In this document: in pieces, positions 7,396 to 14,749 of the stretch
How positions within the stretch are numbered: position 1 is the stretch's first letter
Layout: every line of letters begins with the position of its first letter
Source: Candidatus Gastranaerophilales bacterium
GTDB taxonomy: Bacteria; Cyanobacteriota; Vampirovibrionia; Gastranaerophilales; Gastranaerophilaceae
Length of the DNA: 35,028 bases
NCBI GenBank assembly: GCA_944324855.1
Contig: CALUXY010000015.1
Span: 1-35,028 of the forward strand
Direction: 5' to 3'
Notes under the pieces: generated by a model
Told to the model about the DNA's origin: nothing
The model's database searches: none
The model's input: only the letters and a program-made list of their open reading frames with translations
Program-made: the position numbers and the translations under genes

Positions 7396-7671
7396 ATGGT
7401 ATCATCAATAAGCAGAAACAGTTCATTACAAATGATAAGTGCATTGAATGCATTTAAATCAGAAGCGGTCGTAAATAACAAACCGGCTCAAACTGATTTA
7501 AATACATCAAGCGGAATTAATCTATCAGATAATGACAGCTTATTAAAAGATATTAATATGACAGAAATCAGAGATTGTGCAAGTAAAGTCGGAGAAACAA
7601 ATCTCACGGATGATGATATTAAATACGGCTTAACTTACGGTAGAAGTGTAATTGCAGATTATATAGCATAA
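7396..7671 (+). CDS. Small protein at the FlgM position (candidate anti-sigma-28 factor)
   Basis: This 91-residue protein sits between flgJ and flgN, where many genomes have flgM. It is polar and probably disordered at the start (many S, N, K), like FlgM, with a C-terminal helical part (about 54-91: MTEIRDCASKVGETNLTDDDIKYGLTYG...IADYIA). The ending loosely recalls the FlgM sigma-binding helices but the usual motif is not clear. If it is FlgM it would bind sigma-28 until exported through the finished hook. Assignment rests mainly on position and size; it could be a lineage-specific flagellar protein. Confidence 0.4.
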   Translation: MVSSISRNSSLQMISALNAFKSEAVVNNKPAQTDLNTSSGINLSDNDSLLKDINMTEIRDCASKVGETNLTDDDIKYGLTYGRSVIADYIA

Positions 7672-7683
7672 GGGGCGGGAAAT

Positions 7684-8181
7684 ATGTACGAAGAAATTTT
7701 TAAAAACTTAGTAGAAATCTTAGACAAAGAAATCAAACTGTACACAGAAATGAGAGATTTGTATACAGAAAAAAGAGCTGTTCTTGTAAAAAATGATATT
7801 ATGGCTCTTTCAAAAGTTGACACAAAGATTATTGAAAACTATGAAAACATCAAAAAAGTAGATCTTTTAAGATTAGATGCAATCAAAATGCTCGGAGAAG
7901 ATGTTCCTTGTATGACAAAACTAATCGAATTGTCAGAAAAATATTGTCATAAATATTCAAGTAAATTAAGAGAACAACAAGCAAAATTGAATAGCATTTC
8001 AAGTGCAATATCAGTACTTAATCTTACTAACATCAAATTAATCAAACACGGAATGACTCTTGCAGATAAAACTCTCGGAATCATTATTGATGCCTGTGCA
8101 CCTAAAGGAACAAGTTATTCTCAATCAGGCAAAGAAGAAAACTCAAACATGGAAATGAGTACAATTATTGAAGACGTATAA
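7684..8181 (+). CDS. flgN: FlgN-type export chaperone
   Basis: FlgN binds the junction proteins FlgK and FlgL in the cytoplasm and guides them to export. The 165-residue product is nearly all helical and heptad-patterned: LVEILDKEIKLYTEMRDLYTEKRAVLVKNDI at the start is the typical FlgN N-terminal helix, followed by a long basic coiled coil and a soluble polar tail. It directly precedes flgK and flgL, its expected clients. GGGGCGGG serves as the ribosome binding site. Sequence similarity in this family is low, so position counts. Confidence 0.8.
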   Translation: MYEEIFKNLVEILDKEIKLYTEMRDLYTEKRAVLVKNDIMALSKVDTKIIENYENIKKVDLLRLDAIKMLGEDVPCMTKLIELSEKYCHKYSSKLREQQAKLNSISSAISVLNLTNIKLIKHGMTLADKTLGIIIDACAPKGTSYSQSGKEENSNMEMSTIIEDV

Positions 8182-8194
8182 ACGGGGAATTTAA

Positions 8195-9817
8195 ATGGCA
8201 AACTTGTTTTCAGCATTAAATATGTCATCTTCGGCATTGAAAGTACATCAAGCCGGAATCAGTATAGTTTCAAACAATATTTCTAATATGAATACTGAAG
8301 GGTACCACAAACAAAAATTAAATCTGGGTACTTTAACACTTGATTTACCTATCGGGAACAACGTTTACAATCAGGTAAAAACAAGTGCCGGTGTTGAGGC
8401 AATTAGTGTCACAAGATATACAACTACTTTTATTGGTTCATATTATCGTGACCAATTATCCGATCAAGCATATCTGGATAAGCAAAAACAGGCTATTACT
8501 GATTTAGCAAATATGTTTGATGAACTTGGCGGTAATGGGTTAGATACAGCACTGGAAGGGTTTTATGAAGCATTAGACAATTTAAATCAATACCCGTCTG
8601 ATATGAGTGCCAGAATTAATTTCCTTGAAGCGGCGGGAACACTTACCGATTCTATGAATCATATTTCCCAACAGTTAAACGATCTTAATACCCGAGGTGT
8701 AGGTGACGGCTCATCTCCGGAATTACTGGAACAATCAGAACTTAACACATCTATAAACAGTCTTAATGATTATTTGCAGCAATTAGCGAACATAAATAAA
8801 CAGTTAAGCAACAGTCATACCGGAACACTTGAAAATAACAATCTTTTAGACAGACGCGATTTAGTATTAAATGAAATTGCAAAACTGGCGGATTTTAAAA
8901 CAACAATACACGATGACGGCACAGTAACTCTTACTCTGGGCGGAACTAAAATAGTAAGCGGGAATAAAGTTCTTGCAACATTTGATGTTCAAACCGCAGA
9001 AAAATATGATGAATACTGTCAGCAAAACGGCATTGATAATGAAAATGAATGTAATGCGGTTATAAGACTTGTTAAGGAAAACGGAAGTGTAATTGAAAAT
9101 GTAAATTACAGATTTGAGGGTAAAGGTGCAATAGGCGGGATTATTGCTTCTGCAACCCCGGGCAACGGTATCAGCGCAAATTCTATTCTTGAAAACTTGG
9201 ATACTCTTGCACAAACAATCGCAGATGTATTCAATGAACTTCAAACCCGTGATGGTGCTTTTTATCTTGAAAGCGTTGACGGTAAAGTTCAATTATCTAA
9301 TACAGATTTAGACCAATACGTTATTTTTACCACAAGTGACGGCTCAGCAGAAGTTACAGCCGGAAATATTTGTATAAACAGTCTTTTAACAGAAGGTGAC
9401 GGATATAATAAAATCGCAGCTGCGTATTTTGAAAATTATGACCCTACAGCTCCTGACCCTCTGGCAAATATTGATTTGAATGCAGTAGGTAATGCAAATA
9501 ATATTATTGCAATGATTGATACAAAAACGGATAATACATCACCGGCATTCGACGGTATCGGAAATATACCTTTTTCTGATTACTACAGCGGACTTTTAAG
9601 TAAAATCAATGCAGCTTTAACATCCGCAACAAATGCGGCAGATGCACAAGATGCGGTAGTACAATCACTGGATAATAAAACAGCGGAACAGACAAGTGTC
9701 GATTTGAATGAAGAATTAACCGATTTAGTAAAATTCCAAACGGCATATTCTGCTTCCGCAAGAGTGTTTACAACGTGTAATACTCTTTTGGATACACTCG
9801 TGAACTTGGGATTATAA
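8195..9817 (+). CDS. flgK: Flagellar hook-associated protein 1 FlgK
   Basis: FlgK forms the first junction layer between hook and filament. The 540-residue protein starts with the axial motif LFSALNMSSSALKVHQAGISIVSNNISNMNTEGY (4-37) and ends with LNEELTDLVKFQTAYSASARVFTTCNTLLDTLVNLGL, the paired terminal helices of this family. The middle includes LNDYLQQLANINKQLSN and LLDRRDLVLNEIAKLADF, conserved in FlgK, plus a variable acidic domain. There is no signal peptide, as expected for a flagellar type III substrate. It follows flgN by 13 bases. Confidence 0.96.
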   Translation: MANLFSALNMSSSALKVHQAGISIVSNNISNMNTEGYHKQKLNLGTLTLDLPIGNNVYNQVKTSAGVEAISVTRYTTTFIGSYYRDQLSDQAYLDKQKQAITDLANMFDELGGNGLDTALEGFYEALDNLNQYPSDMSARINFLEAAGTLTDSMNHISQQLNDLNTRGVGDGSSPELLEQSELNTSINSLNDYLQQLANINKQLSNSHTGTLENNNLLDRRDLVLNEIAKLADFKTTIHDDGTVTLTLGGTKIVSGNKVLATFDVQTAEKYDEYCQQNGIDNENECNAVIRLVKENGSVIENVNYRFEGKGAIGGIIASATPGNGISANSILENLDTLAQTIADVFNELQTRDGAFYLESVDGKVQLSNTDLDQYVIFTTSDGSAEVTAGNICINSLLTEGDGYNKIAAAYFENYDPTAPDPLANIDLNAVGNANNIIAMIDTKTDNTSPAFDGIGNIPFSDYYSGLLSKINAALTSATNAADAQDAVVQSLDNKTAEQTSVDLNEELTDLVKFQTAYSASARVFTTCNTLLDTLVNLGL

Positions 9818-9828
9818 AGGATAATTAA

Positions 9829-10932
9829 ATGATAAGCAGAGTTACATCAACAACAGTAAATAATTCATTGGTTGGGTATATCCAACAAAATTATGCGGAT
9901 TACTCAAAACTGACAGAACAGTTATCAACAGGTAAAAAAATTAATTCCATGTTGGATGACCCTATTCAATCAATAAATATATTTAATTCAAACAGATTAA
10001 TGAATCGTATTGATATCTGGAGCGCAAATATTGGTGCTTTAACAAACGAAATTACTCAATCATCAGAAACAATAGATTTAATACATGAAAAAGCACAACG
10101 TGCGAAAGATTTGGCTACAACAGCCGCAAACGGAACATCAACAAAAGATACACTGCAAGCAACTTTAACAGAACTTGACCAAATTATAGAATCAATCGTT
10201 GATCTTGCAAATACAAACTATAACGGCAACTATATCTTCGGAGGAACAAATACCAAAACTCCTCCTTATGAAATTCAATACGGAATTGACGAAACCGGAA
10301 ACCCGACAGAAGAAATTATCGGAATAAAATACACAGGAACACCTATTGACGGAGAATGGCAGCGTCAACTCGAAATTGCGGACGGAGTGTTTGAAACAGT
10401 TAACGTAACAGGAATAGAAGCATTTGGAACATGTGATGTAGAACCTGTGTATGATGTAGATGGAACAACTCCGATTCTTGATGCGGATGGAAACCCGACG
10501 TACCAAACAAATGAATCAAGCGGGATTATGGGTGAGTTGATAAATCTTAGAAATGCAATAAGTGATACGATAGATAAGCTTGAAGAGCAGGAAAACTTAC
10601 CTGAGGATACCCCGCAAGCCGATAGAGAGGCTCTGGGAGCTGAAATTAAAGGATGCTATGATTCAATTAACGGTTTGTTAGACGGATTTTCTACCGCTAT
10701 GGATAAAATGGTTCAGGTAAATGAAAGTTTTGGAGCAGAAACAAACAAGCTTGAAATGTCTGATGAATCACTGGCTGATAGCAAATTGAACCTTAAGGAT
10801 TACGTTTCAGGGATACAAGATTTAGATATAACCGAGGCAATAAGCGATTGGTATTCCAGCCAAATGGCATATCAAGCCAGCATGCAAGCCTCTACATCAA
10901 TAATGTCAATGTCGTTATTGAACTACATGTAG
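9829..10932 (+). CDS. flgL: Flagellar hook-associated protein 3 FlgL
   Basis: FlgL is the second hook-filament junction protein. Its N-terminus is flagellin-like: MISRVTSTTVNNSLVGYIQQN then LTEQLSTGKKINSMLDDPIQSINIF, and a further helix ends ...ANTNYNGNYIFGGTNTKTPPY, the classic FlgL signature near residue 135. The C-terminal helix (SDWYSSQMAYQASMQASTSIMSMSLLNYM) closes the coiled coil. The 367 residues include an acidic insert (about 150-230) that probably forms the exposed domain. It is the last gene of the operon. Confidence 0.94.
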   Translation: MISRVTSTTVNNSLVGYIQQNYADYSKLTEQLSTGKKINSMLDDPIQSINIFNSNRLMNRIDIWSANIGALTNEITQSSETIDLIHEKAQRAKDLATTAANGTSTKDTLQATLTELDQIIESIVDLANTNYNGNYIFGGTNTKTPPYEIQYGIDETGNPTEEIIGIKYTGTPIDGEWQRQLEIADGVFETVNVTGIEAFGTCDVEPVYDVDGTTPILDADGNPTYQTNESSGIMGELINLRNAISDTIDKLEEQENLPEDTPQADREALGAEIKGCYDSINGLLDGFSTAMDKMVQVNESFGAETNKLEMSDESLADSKLNLKDYVSGIQDLDITEAISDWYSSQMAYQASMQASTSIMSMSLLNYM

Positions 10933-10972
10933 GCATTAAAAAAGAGATAATAAATAATACTTACCATTTATT

Positions 10973-10997
10973 AAGGACAATCTTTGTCCTTTTTTTT
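10973..10997 (+). terminator. Terminator of the flagellar operon
   Basis: AAGGACAA (10973-10980), a 3-base turn, TTGTCCTT (10984-10991) and a following T run to 10997 make a textbook intrinsic terminator, 40 bases after the flgL stop. Confidence 0.92.
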
Positions 10998-11054
10998 GCG
11001 GATTTTGGCAAGTGCGACGACCGAACGAAGTGAGGTCTAGTCACGTCCCTGTGA

Positions 11055-11112
11055 ACAAGCTGATGGAGTGCAGATTTTGCTTTGCAAAATCGTAACGGAA
11101 TGCAAAGCTTGT
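11055..11112. repeat. Nested inverted repeat in the gene-free region after flgL
   Basis: ACAAGCT (11055-11061) pairs with AGCTTGT (11106-11112), TGCA with TGCA, and GATTTTG (11073-11079) with CAAAATC (11085-11091) around a 5-base loop. Just before it, GACC/GGTC at about 11019-11037 encloses GAACGAAGTGA, a motif type common in dispersed bacterial repeats. It may be a structured RNA or part of a small mobile palindrome. The whole stretch 10998-11756 has no gene. Confidence 0.5.
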
Positions 11113-11120
11113 GAACCGCC

Positions 11121-11180
11121 AATAATCCAAGACAGTGCTACGCACGTAGACAGGTTACGACCAGTGTCCGGTTTGACTTT
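11121..11180. repeat. Structured repeat unit, short form
   Basis: The unit begins AATAATCCAAGACAGTGCTA, runs through CGCAC, holds only 14 unique bases, and ends ACCAGTGTCCGGTTTGACTTT. Both ends are repeated at 11278-11405 around a different, longer centre. Here TTGGATT follows the right end and mirrors AATCCAA at the left end. The terminal GGTTTGAC also has an inverted partner, GTCAAACC, at about 11218-11225. Confidence 0.7.
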
Positions 11181-11277
11181 GGATTACAAATTTTATTAAC
11201 TATTACAAAATCTCACCGTCAAACCAGTCTGTTCATTATGCATATTTTTTTATTTATCCATTTACCCCTGAACTCTC

Positions 11278-11405
11278 AATAATCCAAGACAGTGCTACGC
11301 ACAAGAACTCTATTGAAAAGATTAAGTATCTTTTCAATAGAGGCAGGCGAGTCCGCATTTATGCGGCGAACCGTATATAAATATACCAGTGTCCGGTTTG
11401 ACTTT
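11278..11405. repeat. Structured repeat unit, long form with two perfect hairpins
   Basis: This unit has the same left and right ends as 11121-11180, but an insert of about 82 bases. The insert holds a perfect 15-base-pair hairpin (11308-11322 with 11328-11342, loop TAAGT) and a second hairpin CCGCAT-TT-ATGCGG (11353-11366). Two units with shared ends and different centres suggest a small palindromic mobile element that has gained or lost an internal hairpin, or a structured RNA. Confidence 0.7.
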
Positions 11406-11424
11406 TAAAAAAGTGATTAGGCAT

Positions 11425-11496
11425 CGTCATTACGAGGAGTGAAACGACGAAGTAATCTTTTGAAATAATAGATTGCCGCGCTTCGCTCTCAATGAC
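11425..11496. repeat. REP-like palindrome (GTCATT...AATGAC type)
   Basis: CGTCATTACGAGGAGTGAAA at the left pairs imperfectly with CGCTTCGCTCTCAATGAC at the right, around AATC...GATT. This is the widespread GTCATTGCGAGGAGCGAAG-type dispersed palindrome seen in many unrelated bacteria. Confidence 0.7.
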
Positions 11497-11504
11497 TGAT
11501 TTCT

Positions 11505-11533
11505 CGTCATTCTGAGCGTATGCGAAGAATCTC
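11505..11533. repeat. Second REP-like motif (GTCATTCTGAGCG type)
   Basis: CGTCATTCTGAGCGTATGCG followed by AAGAATCTC matches another widely dispersed repeat type (GTCATTCTGAGCGAAGCGAAGAATC). It abuts the preceding palindrome. Confidence 0.6.
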
Positions 11534-11542
11534 TTTTGACAA

Positions 11543-11580
11543 GTGATTAAGTGACTTGGTGACTGAGTGATTAGTGACTA
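11543..11580. repeat. GTGACT/GTGATT repeat cluster, second location
   Basis: Five copies of GTGAYT-like units are found here, including the 15-mer GTGACTGAGTGATTA (11559-11573) that also lies between flgH and flgI. Confidence 0.6.
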
Positions 11581-11599
11581 GAAACGCAACTGAGTAATT

Positions 11600-11747
11600 A
11601 AGCAGCTACGCAGCTAAGATGGTTGTAGATTGCTCCGAATATTAAAATAATTTCGCCTAGCTGCTTGACTTCATAGCCACTTAGCTACTTTCTTCCATTG
11701 GCAAGCGTAATTCTAACCAAATTCATTTATCCCTTTACCCCTTTACC
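11600..11747. repeat. Dispersed palindromic element, copy 2
   Basis: This is the longest copy. It has AAGCAGCTACGCAGCTAAG, the core CCGAATATTAAAATAATTTC, CTAGCTGCTT, ACTTAGCTACTTTCTTCC, and a tail GCAAGCGTAATTC...CATTTATCCCTTTACCCC. The AGCAGCT arms can pair with AGCTGCT around the core, making a long hairpin. Compare 507-603 and 13194-13273; the tail also occurs alone at about 1155-1190. Confidence 0.75.
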
Positions 11748-11756
11748 TCAGATAAT

Positions 11757-11984
11757 TTATGCCTGTTTATATCCGAAACTGCGTAACAAAGTTTGCGGCG
11801 GTGCTGCTACTGCCGTTGTATAAATTAAAAAATCATTATCCGGTGCAAAATACTGCCGCATAAACGCACGATTTGTGATTTTGTCATAGCATACGTAGGA
11901 ATCTACTTTGTCCTTAATATATCCTGCAAATACCTGTTGTTTGTGCGTCAGTTTACAATCCTTAAGTGTTTTGACGATCTTCAT
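11757..11984 (-). CDS. Unknown 75-residue protein
   Basis: I do not recognise the family. The product is soluble and basic at the start, with two Cys (residues 10 and 32), aromatic residues in the middle (DSYVCYDKITNRAFMRQYF) and a short hydrophobic stretch (FLIYTTAVAAPP). No ribosome binding site precedes the ATG. Instead a -10 box TATAAT ends about 11 bases upstream, so the message may be almost leaderless. An 8-base inverted repeat overlaps that -10 box, hinting at repression. It could be a small regulator or modifying protein, but nothing in the sequence decides this. Confidence 0.5.
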   Translation of the reverse strand: MKIVKTLKDCKLTHKQQVFAGYIKDKVDSYVCYDKITNRAFMRQYFAPDNDFLIYTTAVAAPPQTLLRSFGYKQA

Positions 11985-11995
11985 ATTACATATCC

Positions 11996-12016
11996 ATTAT
12001 ACAAGTTGTGTATAAT
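11996..12016 (-). promoter_or_regulatory. Promoter -10 box overlapped by a palindromic operator-like site
   Basis: ATTATACA (11996-12003) and TGTATAAT (12009-12016) form a perfect inverted repeat with a 5-base centre. The minus-strand TATAAT (complement of 11996-12001) lies within it, with a weak -35 TTTAAA 17 bases further upstream. It would drive the 75-residue protein gene. Confidence 0.5.
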
Positions 12017-12052
12017 AATTTAAACCCTAAAATCAAATACTATTTACAATCG

Positions 12053-13141
12053 TTAACTATTTTTTATCCGGCATTTTTTATCCAAAAAACTTATTAAGCG
12101 TTTTGTTTTATACTTTGTAAGCATTTTCAAGCTTATTAGACACCCGACACATGTAGTTAATAAATAATCAGGTTTTGTTTTTTCTATTGATTCTTTTTTG
12201 AATTTTATGATTTTCCCTGTAACATTCCAGGTAGAAGGTTTTAGAATTCCTGCAAATCCGCAGCATTTGTCATAATTATCCAATTCCATATAACAACTGT
12301 TTCGGATTTTTTTTATAATATTTTCTACTGAATCATTTTTTTCGTGGCATGGTTTGTGGAAAGATATTGTACACGGTTTTTTGGACTCAAACACTATTCC
12401 TGAGTCTTCTATCAAATCATAAATAGTTTTGAACTGTATTTTTTCAAGTTTTGATTTTAGATTTTCATCTTCAACATATTTTATGTATTCTTTCCATGTC
12501 CATTGGCAGCTTGCACAATCGGTTATGAAATAATCAAACTCTATATCTTTAATTTTTTCTATGTTTTCATTCAACTGTTCGACAAATCGTTTCATATTCC
12601 CGCTTGTTAAAAACGGGAGTCCGCAGCAGTTGAATTTTGTATCAAGAACTTCTATTTCCATTTTATTAAGGAGTGATTTTATATATTCTGATGTTCTCGG
12701 GAATACTGCCTCAATGCATCCGCCAAAATAAACAGCTTTTTTAGGGAATGTTTTTTTGAACTTTTTTTGATGTCCAAATAATAATCTTGCTGTATTTAAA
12801 GCTGTATTAAATATTGGTTTTGATTGGAATATTGATAAAAATTTCCCTTCAAAAGAGTTTTTGAAATACTCTGCTTTAGCGGCAAGAATAACTTCCACAA
12901 TATCAATATCAGAGGGACAAAAATCAGAACATTTGCCGCATTTTAAACAGTAGTCCAAATATTTGTTAATAGTTTTGTTTAGTTTTAAATCTCCTTTAAT
13001 GACTCCCTGCAGCATAATAAATTGCCCGCGGGATACGGTGCATTCGTTTCCTGTTTCAAGGTATACAGGACATACGGACTGGCATAGCCCGCATTTTGAA
13101 CATTTATGTATGGTTTCTTTGTAGTCTTTGAGTTCTTTCAT
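12053..13141 (-). CDS. GlcF/LutA-like iron-sulfur oxidoreductase subunit
   Basis: The 362-residue protein has two [4Fe-4S] ferredoxin motifs: C14-x2-C17-x2-C20-x3-C24-P and C65-x2-C68-x2-C71-x3-C75-P. Two cysteine-rich CCG domains follow (NCCGLPF...DCASC, then HKPCHEKN...CCGFAG...TCVGC), the layout of the iron-sulfur subunits of glycolate, lactate and glycerol-3-phosphate dehydrogenases. Such subunits pass electrons from a flavin partner, often to quinone or an electron-transfer protein, on the inner face of the membrane. No flavin partner gene is adjacent, so the substrate is open; gene symbol withheld. AAAGG lies before the start. Confidence 0.8.
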   Translation of the reverse strand: MKELKDYKETIHKCSKCGLCQSVCPVYLETGNECTVSRGQFIMLQGVIKGDLKLNKTINKYLDYCLKCGKCSDFCPSDIDIVEVILAAKAEYFKNSFEGKFLSIFQSKPIFNTALNTARLLFGHQKKFKKTFPKKAVYFGGCIEAVFPRTSEYIKSLLNKMEIEVLDTKFNCCGLPFLTSGNMKRFVEQLNENIEKIKDIEFDYFITDCASCQWTWKEYIKYVEDENLKSKLEKIQFKTIYDLIEDSGIVFESKKPCTISFHKPCHEKNDSVENIIKKIRNSCYMELDNYDKCCGFAGILKPSTWNVTGKIIKFKKESIEKTKPDYLLTTCVGCLISLKMLTKYKTKRLISFLDKKCRIKNS

Positions 13142-13150
13142 TTAATACCT

Positions 13151-13170
13151 TTAGTGACTAGTGAGGAGTG
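13151..13170. repeat. Short GTGACTA-type repeat, third location
   Basis: TTAGTGACTAGTGAGGAGTG resembles the GTGACT clusters at 5816-5848 and 11543-11580, and lies beside copy 3 of the palindromic element, as the cluster at 11543 lies beside copy 2. Confidence 0.4.
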
Positions 13171-13193
13171 AATATAAAAGCAGCTGGGTGGTT

Positions 13194-13273
13194 AAGCAGC
13201 TAAGATAATTGGTTCTGCCGAATATTATAATAATTTCGCCTAGCTGCTTTACTTCATAGCTACTTAGCTGCCT
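13194..13273. repeat. Dispersed palindromic element, copy 3, running into glmU
   Basis: AAGCAGCTAAG, the core CCGAATATTATAATAATTTC, CTAGCTGCTT and ACTTAGCTGC are shared with copies at 507 and 11600. The right end overlaps the last codons of glmU: the final KAAK and stop are read from the element's AGCTGC end. In the glmU transcript AAGCAGCTA can pair with TAGCTGCTT, forming a hairpin right after the stop. Confidence 0.75.
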
Positions 13274-14540
13274 TTTTGACCCAGCCTTCAATAATTCTAA
13301 TAGGGGCTCTTGTTAGTGCAAGACTCCATTCTGAAACATTTTTGGTAATAACAGATAACGCACCTATATTTGCGCCTTCTTTAATTTCAACCGGTGCAAC
13401 CAGTACTGAATTCGAACCGATTTTAACATCATTACCGAGAATTGTTTTTGTTTTTGCCTTTGTCAGAGGATTATAATTCGCAGTGATTGTTCCTGCTCCG
13501 ATATTAACTCTTTCGCCAATTTCAGAATCTCCGATGTAACTTAAGTGGCAGGCATTTGTATTCTTTTTAATTATTGATTTTTTAACTTCAACAAAATTTC
13601 CGACTTTTACAAAATCTTCCAGCACTACATCACCTCTTAAGTGTGCGAAAGGTCCTATTTTGCAGTTTGAGCCGATTGTATTTTTTCCTGATATATAACA
13701 ACTTGGATAAATAATAGTATCATTACCGATTTCTGTTTCAGGACTTATCCAGGTTGAATCAGGATCAACAATTGTTACACCGTTATCCATTAGTTTATTA
13801 AGTGTTCTTCTATTCATTAGTTTAGAAGCTTGTGCAAGATTAAGTCTGGAATTTATACCAAAAATTTCTTCGTTATTTTCTAAAGGGTTCGCATTTACAC
13901 TTAATCCGTTTTTGTTCCCCCATTCTATAATATCTGTAAGGTAATATTCCCCTTGTGCATTGTTTGTTTTTAATTGAGAAAATGCCGGTTTAATTTTTTC
14001 CCAGTTTAAACAATAGATTCCAGCATTAACCTCTTTAATTCTCTTTTGTTCATCGGTTGCATCTTTTTCTTCAACAATTGAGTTAAGAGAATTGTCAGCG
14101 TTTCTAATGATTCTTCCGTAATTTGCCGGATTATCAAAAATAGCACTCATAACCGTAATATCAGAATTTACGGATTTGTGGTATTCAATGAATTTCTTCA
14201 ATGTATCAGATGTTATAAGAGGAGTATCACCGCAGAGAATAACAACTTCACCTTTAAAATCTTCCAGATAAGGACAAACCATACTTACAGCATGTCCTGT
14301 TCCTAATTGAGGGGATTGAAGTACAGTTTTAGCGTTTGTATAATTTGATTTTATATATTCTTCGACTTTTTCGGCTTGATGTCCAACAATAACATACGAC
14401 TCATCAATAAGCCCCGTATTATTAACCGCATCAATAACATAACCGACAAGAGTTTTATCAAAAATCTGATGCAGGACTTTCGGTGTTTCTGATTTCATTC
14501 TTGTACCTTTTCCTGCTGCTAAAATAACCGACTTAATCAT
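13260..14540 (-). CDS. glmU: Bifunctional GlmU (UDP-GlcNAc synthesis)
   Basis: GlmU acetylates glucosamine-1-phosphate and couples it to UTP, giving UDP-GlcNAc for peptidoglycan and lipid A. The N-terminal uridylyltransferase has LAAGKGTRMKSETPKVLH (7-24), GTGHAV and CGDTPLI. The C-terminal half is a left-handed beta helix with hexapeptide repeats and the acetyltransferase motif NACHLSYIGDSEIG...NIGAGTITANY. I start at the ATG at 14540, which has GGAGGGAAGA upstream; an ATG 24 bases earlier adds eight residues with no family counterpart. The 426 residues are slightly short at the C-terminus, where a repeat element supplies the last codons. It feeds the lipid A genes at 19266-21202. Confidence 0.96.
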   Translation of the reverse strand: MIKSVILAAGKGTRMKSETPKVLHQIFDKTLVGYVIDAVNNTGLIDESYVIVGHQAEKVEEYIKSNYTNAKTVLQSPQLGTGHAVSMVCPYLEDFKGEVVILCGDTPLITSDTLKKFIEYHKSVNSDITVMSAIFDNPANYGRIIRNADNSLNSIVEEKDATDEQKRIKEVNAGIYCLNWEKIKPAFSQLKTNNAQGEYYLTDIIEWGNKNGLSVNANPLENNEEIFGINSRLNLAQASKLMNRRTLNKLMDNGVTIVDPDSTWISPETEIGNDTIIYPSCYISGKNTIGSNCKIGPFAHLRGDVVLEDFVKVGNFVEVKKSIIKKNTNACHLSYIGDSEIGERVNIGAGTITANYNPLTKAKTKTILGNDVKIGSNSVLVAPVEIKEGANIGALSVITKNVSEWSLALTRAPIRIIEGWVKKAAK

Positions 14541-14682
14541 ATTCTTCCCTCCATTTGTGTACATTTTAACACGAATTGTGGAAAGAGGTAAGAGACAACT
14601 CTTGTAATACTAAATAAAAAATTGGCCTTTACAGATTGAATTTAAAACTATGTTTAGCTTTATTTTATATTTGTTTGCATTA

Positions 14683-14711
14683 TTGCCAATAAATATTGTT
14701 CCGGATATAAT
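14683..14711 (+). promoter_or_regulatory. Promoter of the lysC-aro-lpx operon
   Basis: TTGCCA (14683-14688), a 17-base spacer and a perfect TATAAT (14706-14711) lie 39 bases before the lysC start. The leader would be only about 30 nt, too short for a lysine riboswitch. Confidence 0.8.
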
Positions 14712-14749
14712 TAAGTCTGTATAGAATTAGTAAATATTTTGAGGGAATA

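Noticed and set aside
8867..9292. 141-residue minus-strand frame inside flgK
   Set aside because: It lies fully within flgK, has a Cys- and Phe-rich composition without family features, and no binding site.
10848..11033. Plus-strand frame spanning the end of flgL and the terminator
   Set aside because: It overlaps flgL in another frame and reads through the terminator hairpin.
11121..11405. Possible CRISPR array from the repeated ends
   Set aside because: Only two units, the repeated part is split into two ends around centres of 14 and ~82 bases, and no cas gene is present.
14541..14564. Longer GlmU N-terminus
   Set aside because: The extra eight residues have no counterpart in the family, and a good SD sits before the inner ATG.
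14712..14749. Lysine riboswitch before lysC
   Set aside because: The promoter at 14683-14711 leaves a leader of about 30 nt, too short for a riboswitch, and no such structure is visible further up.
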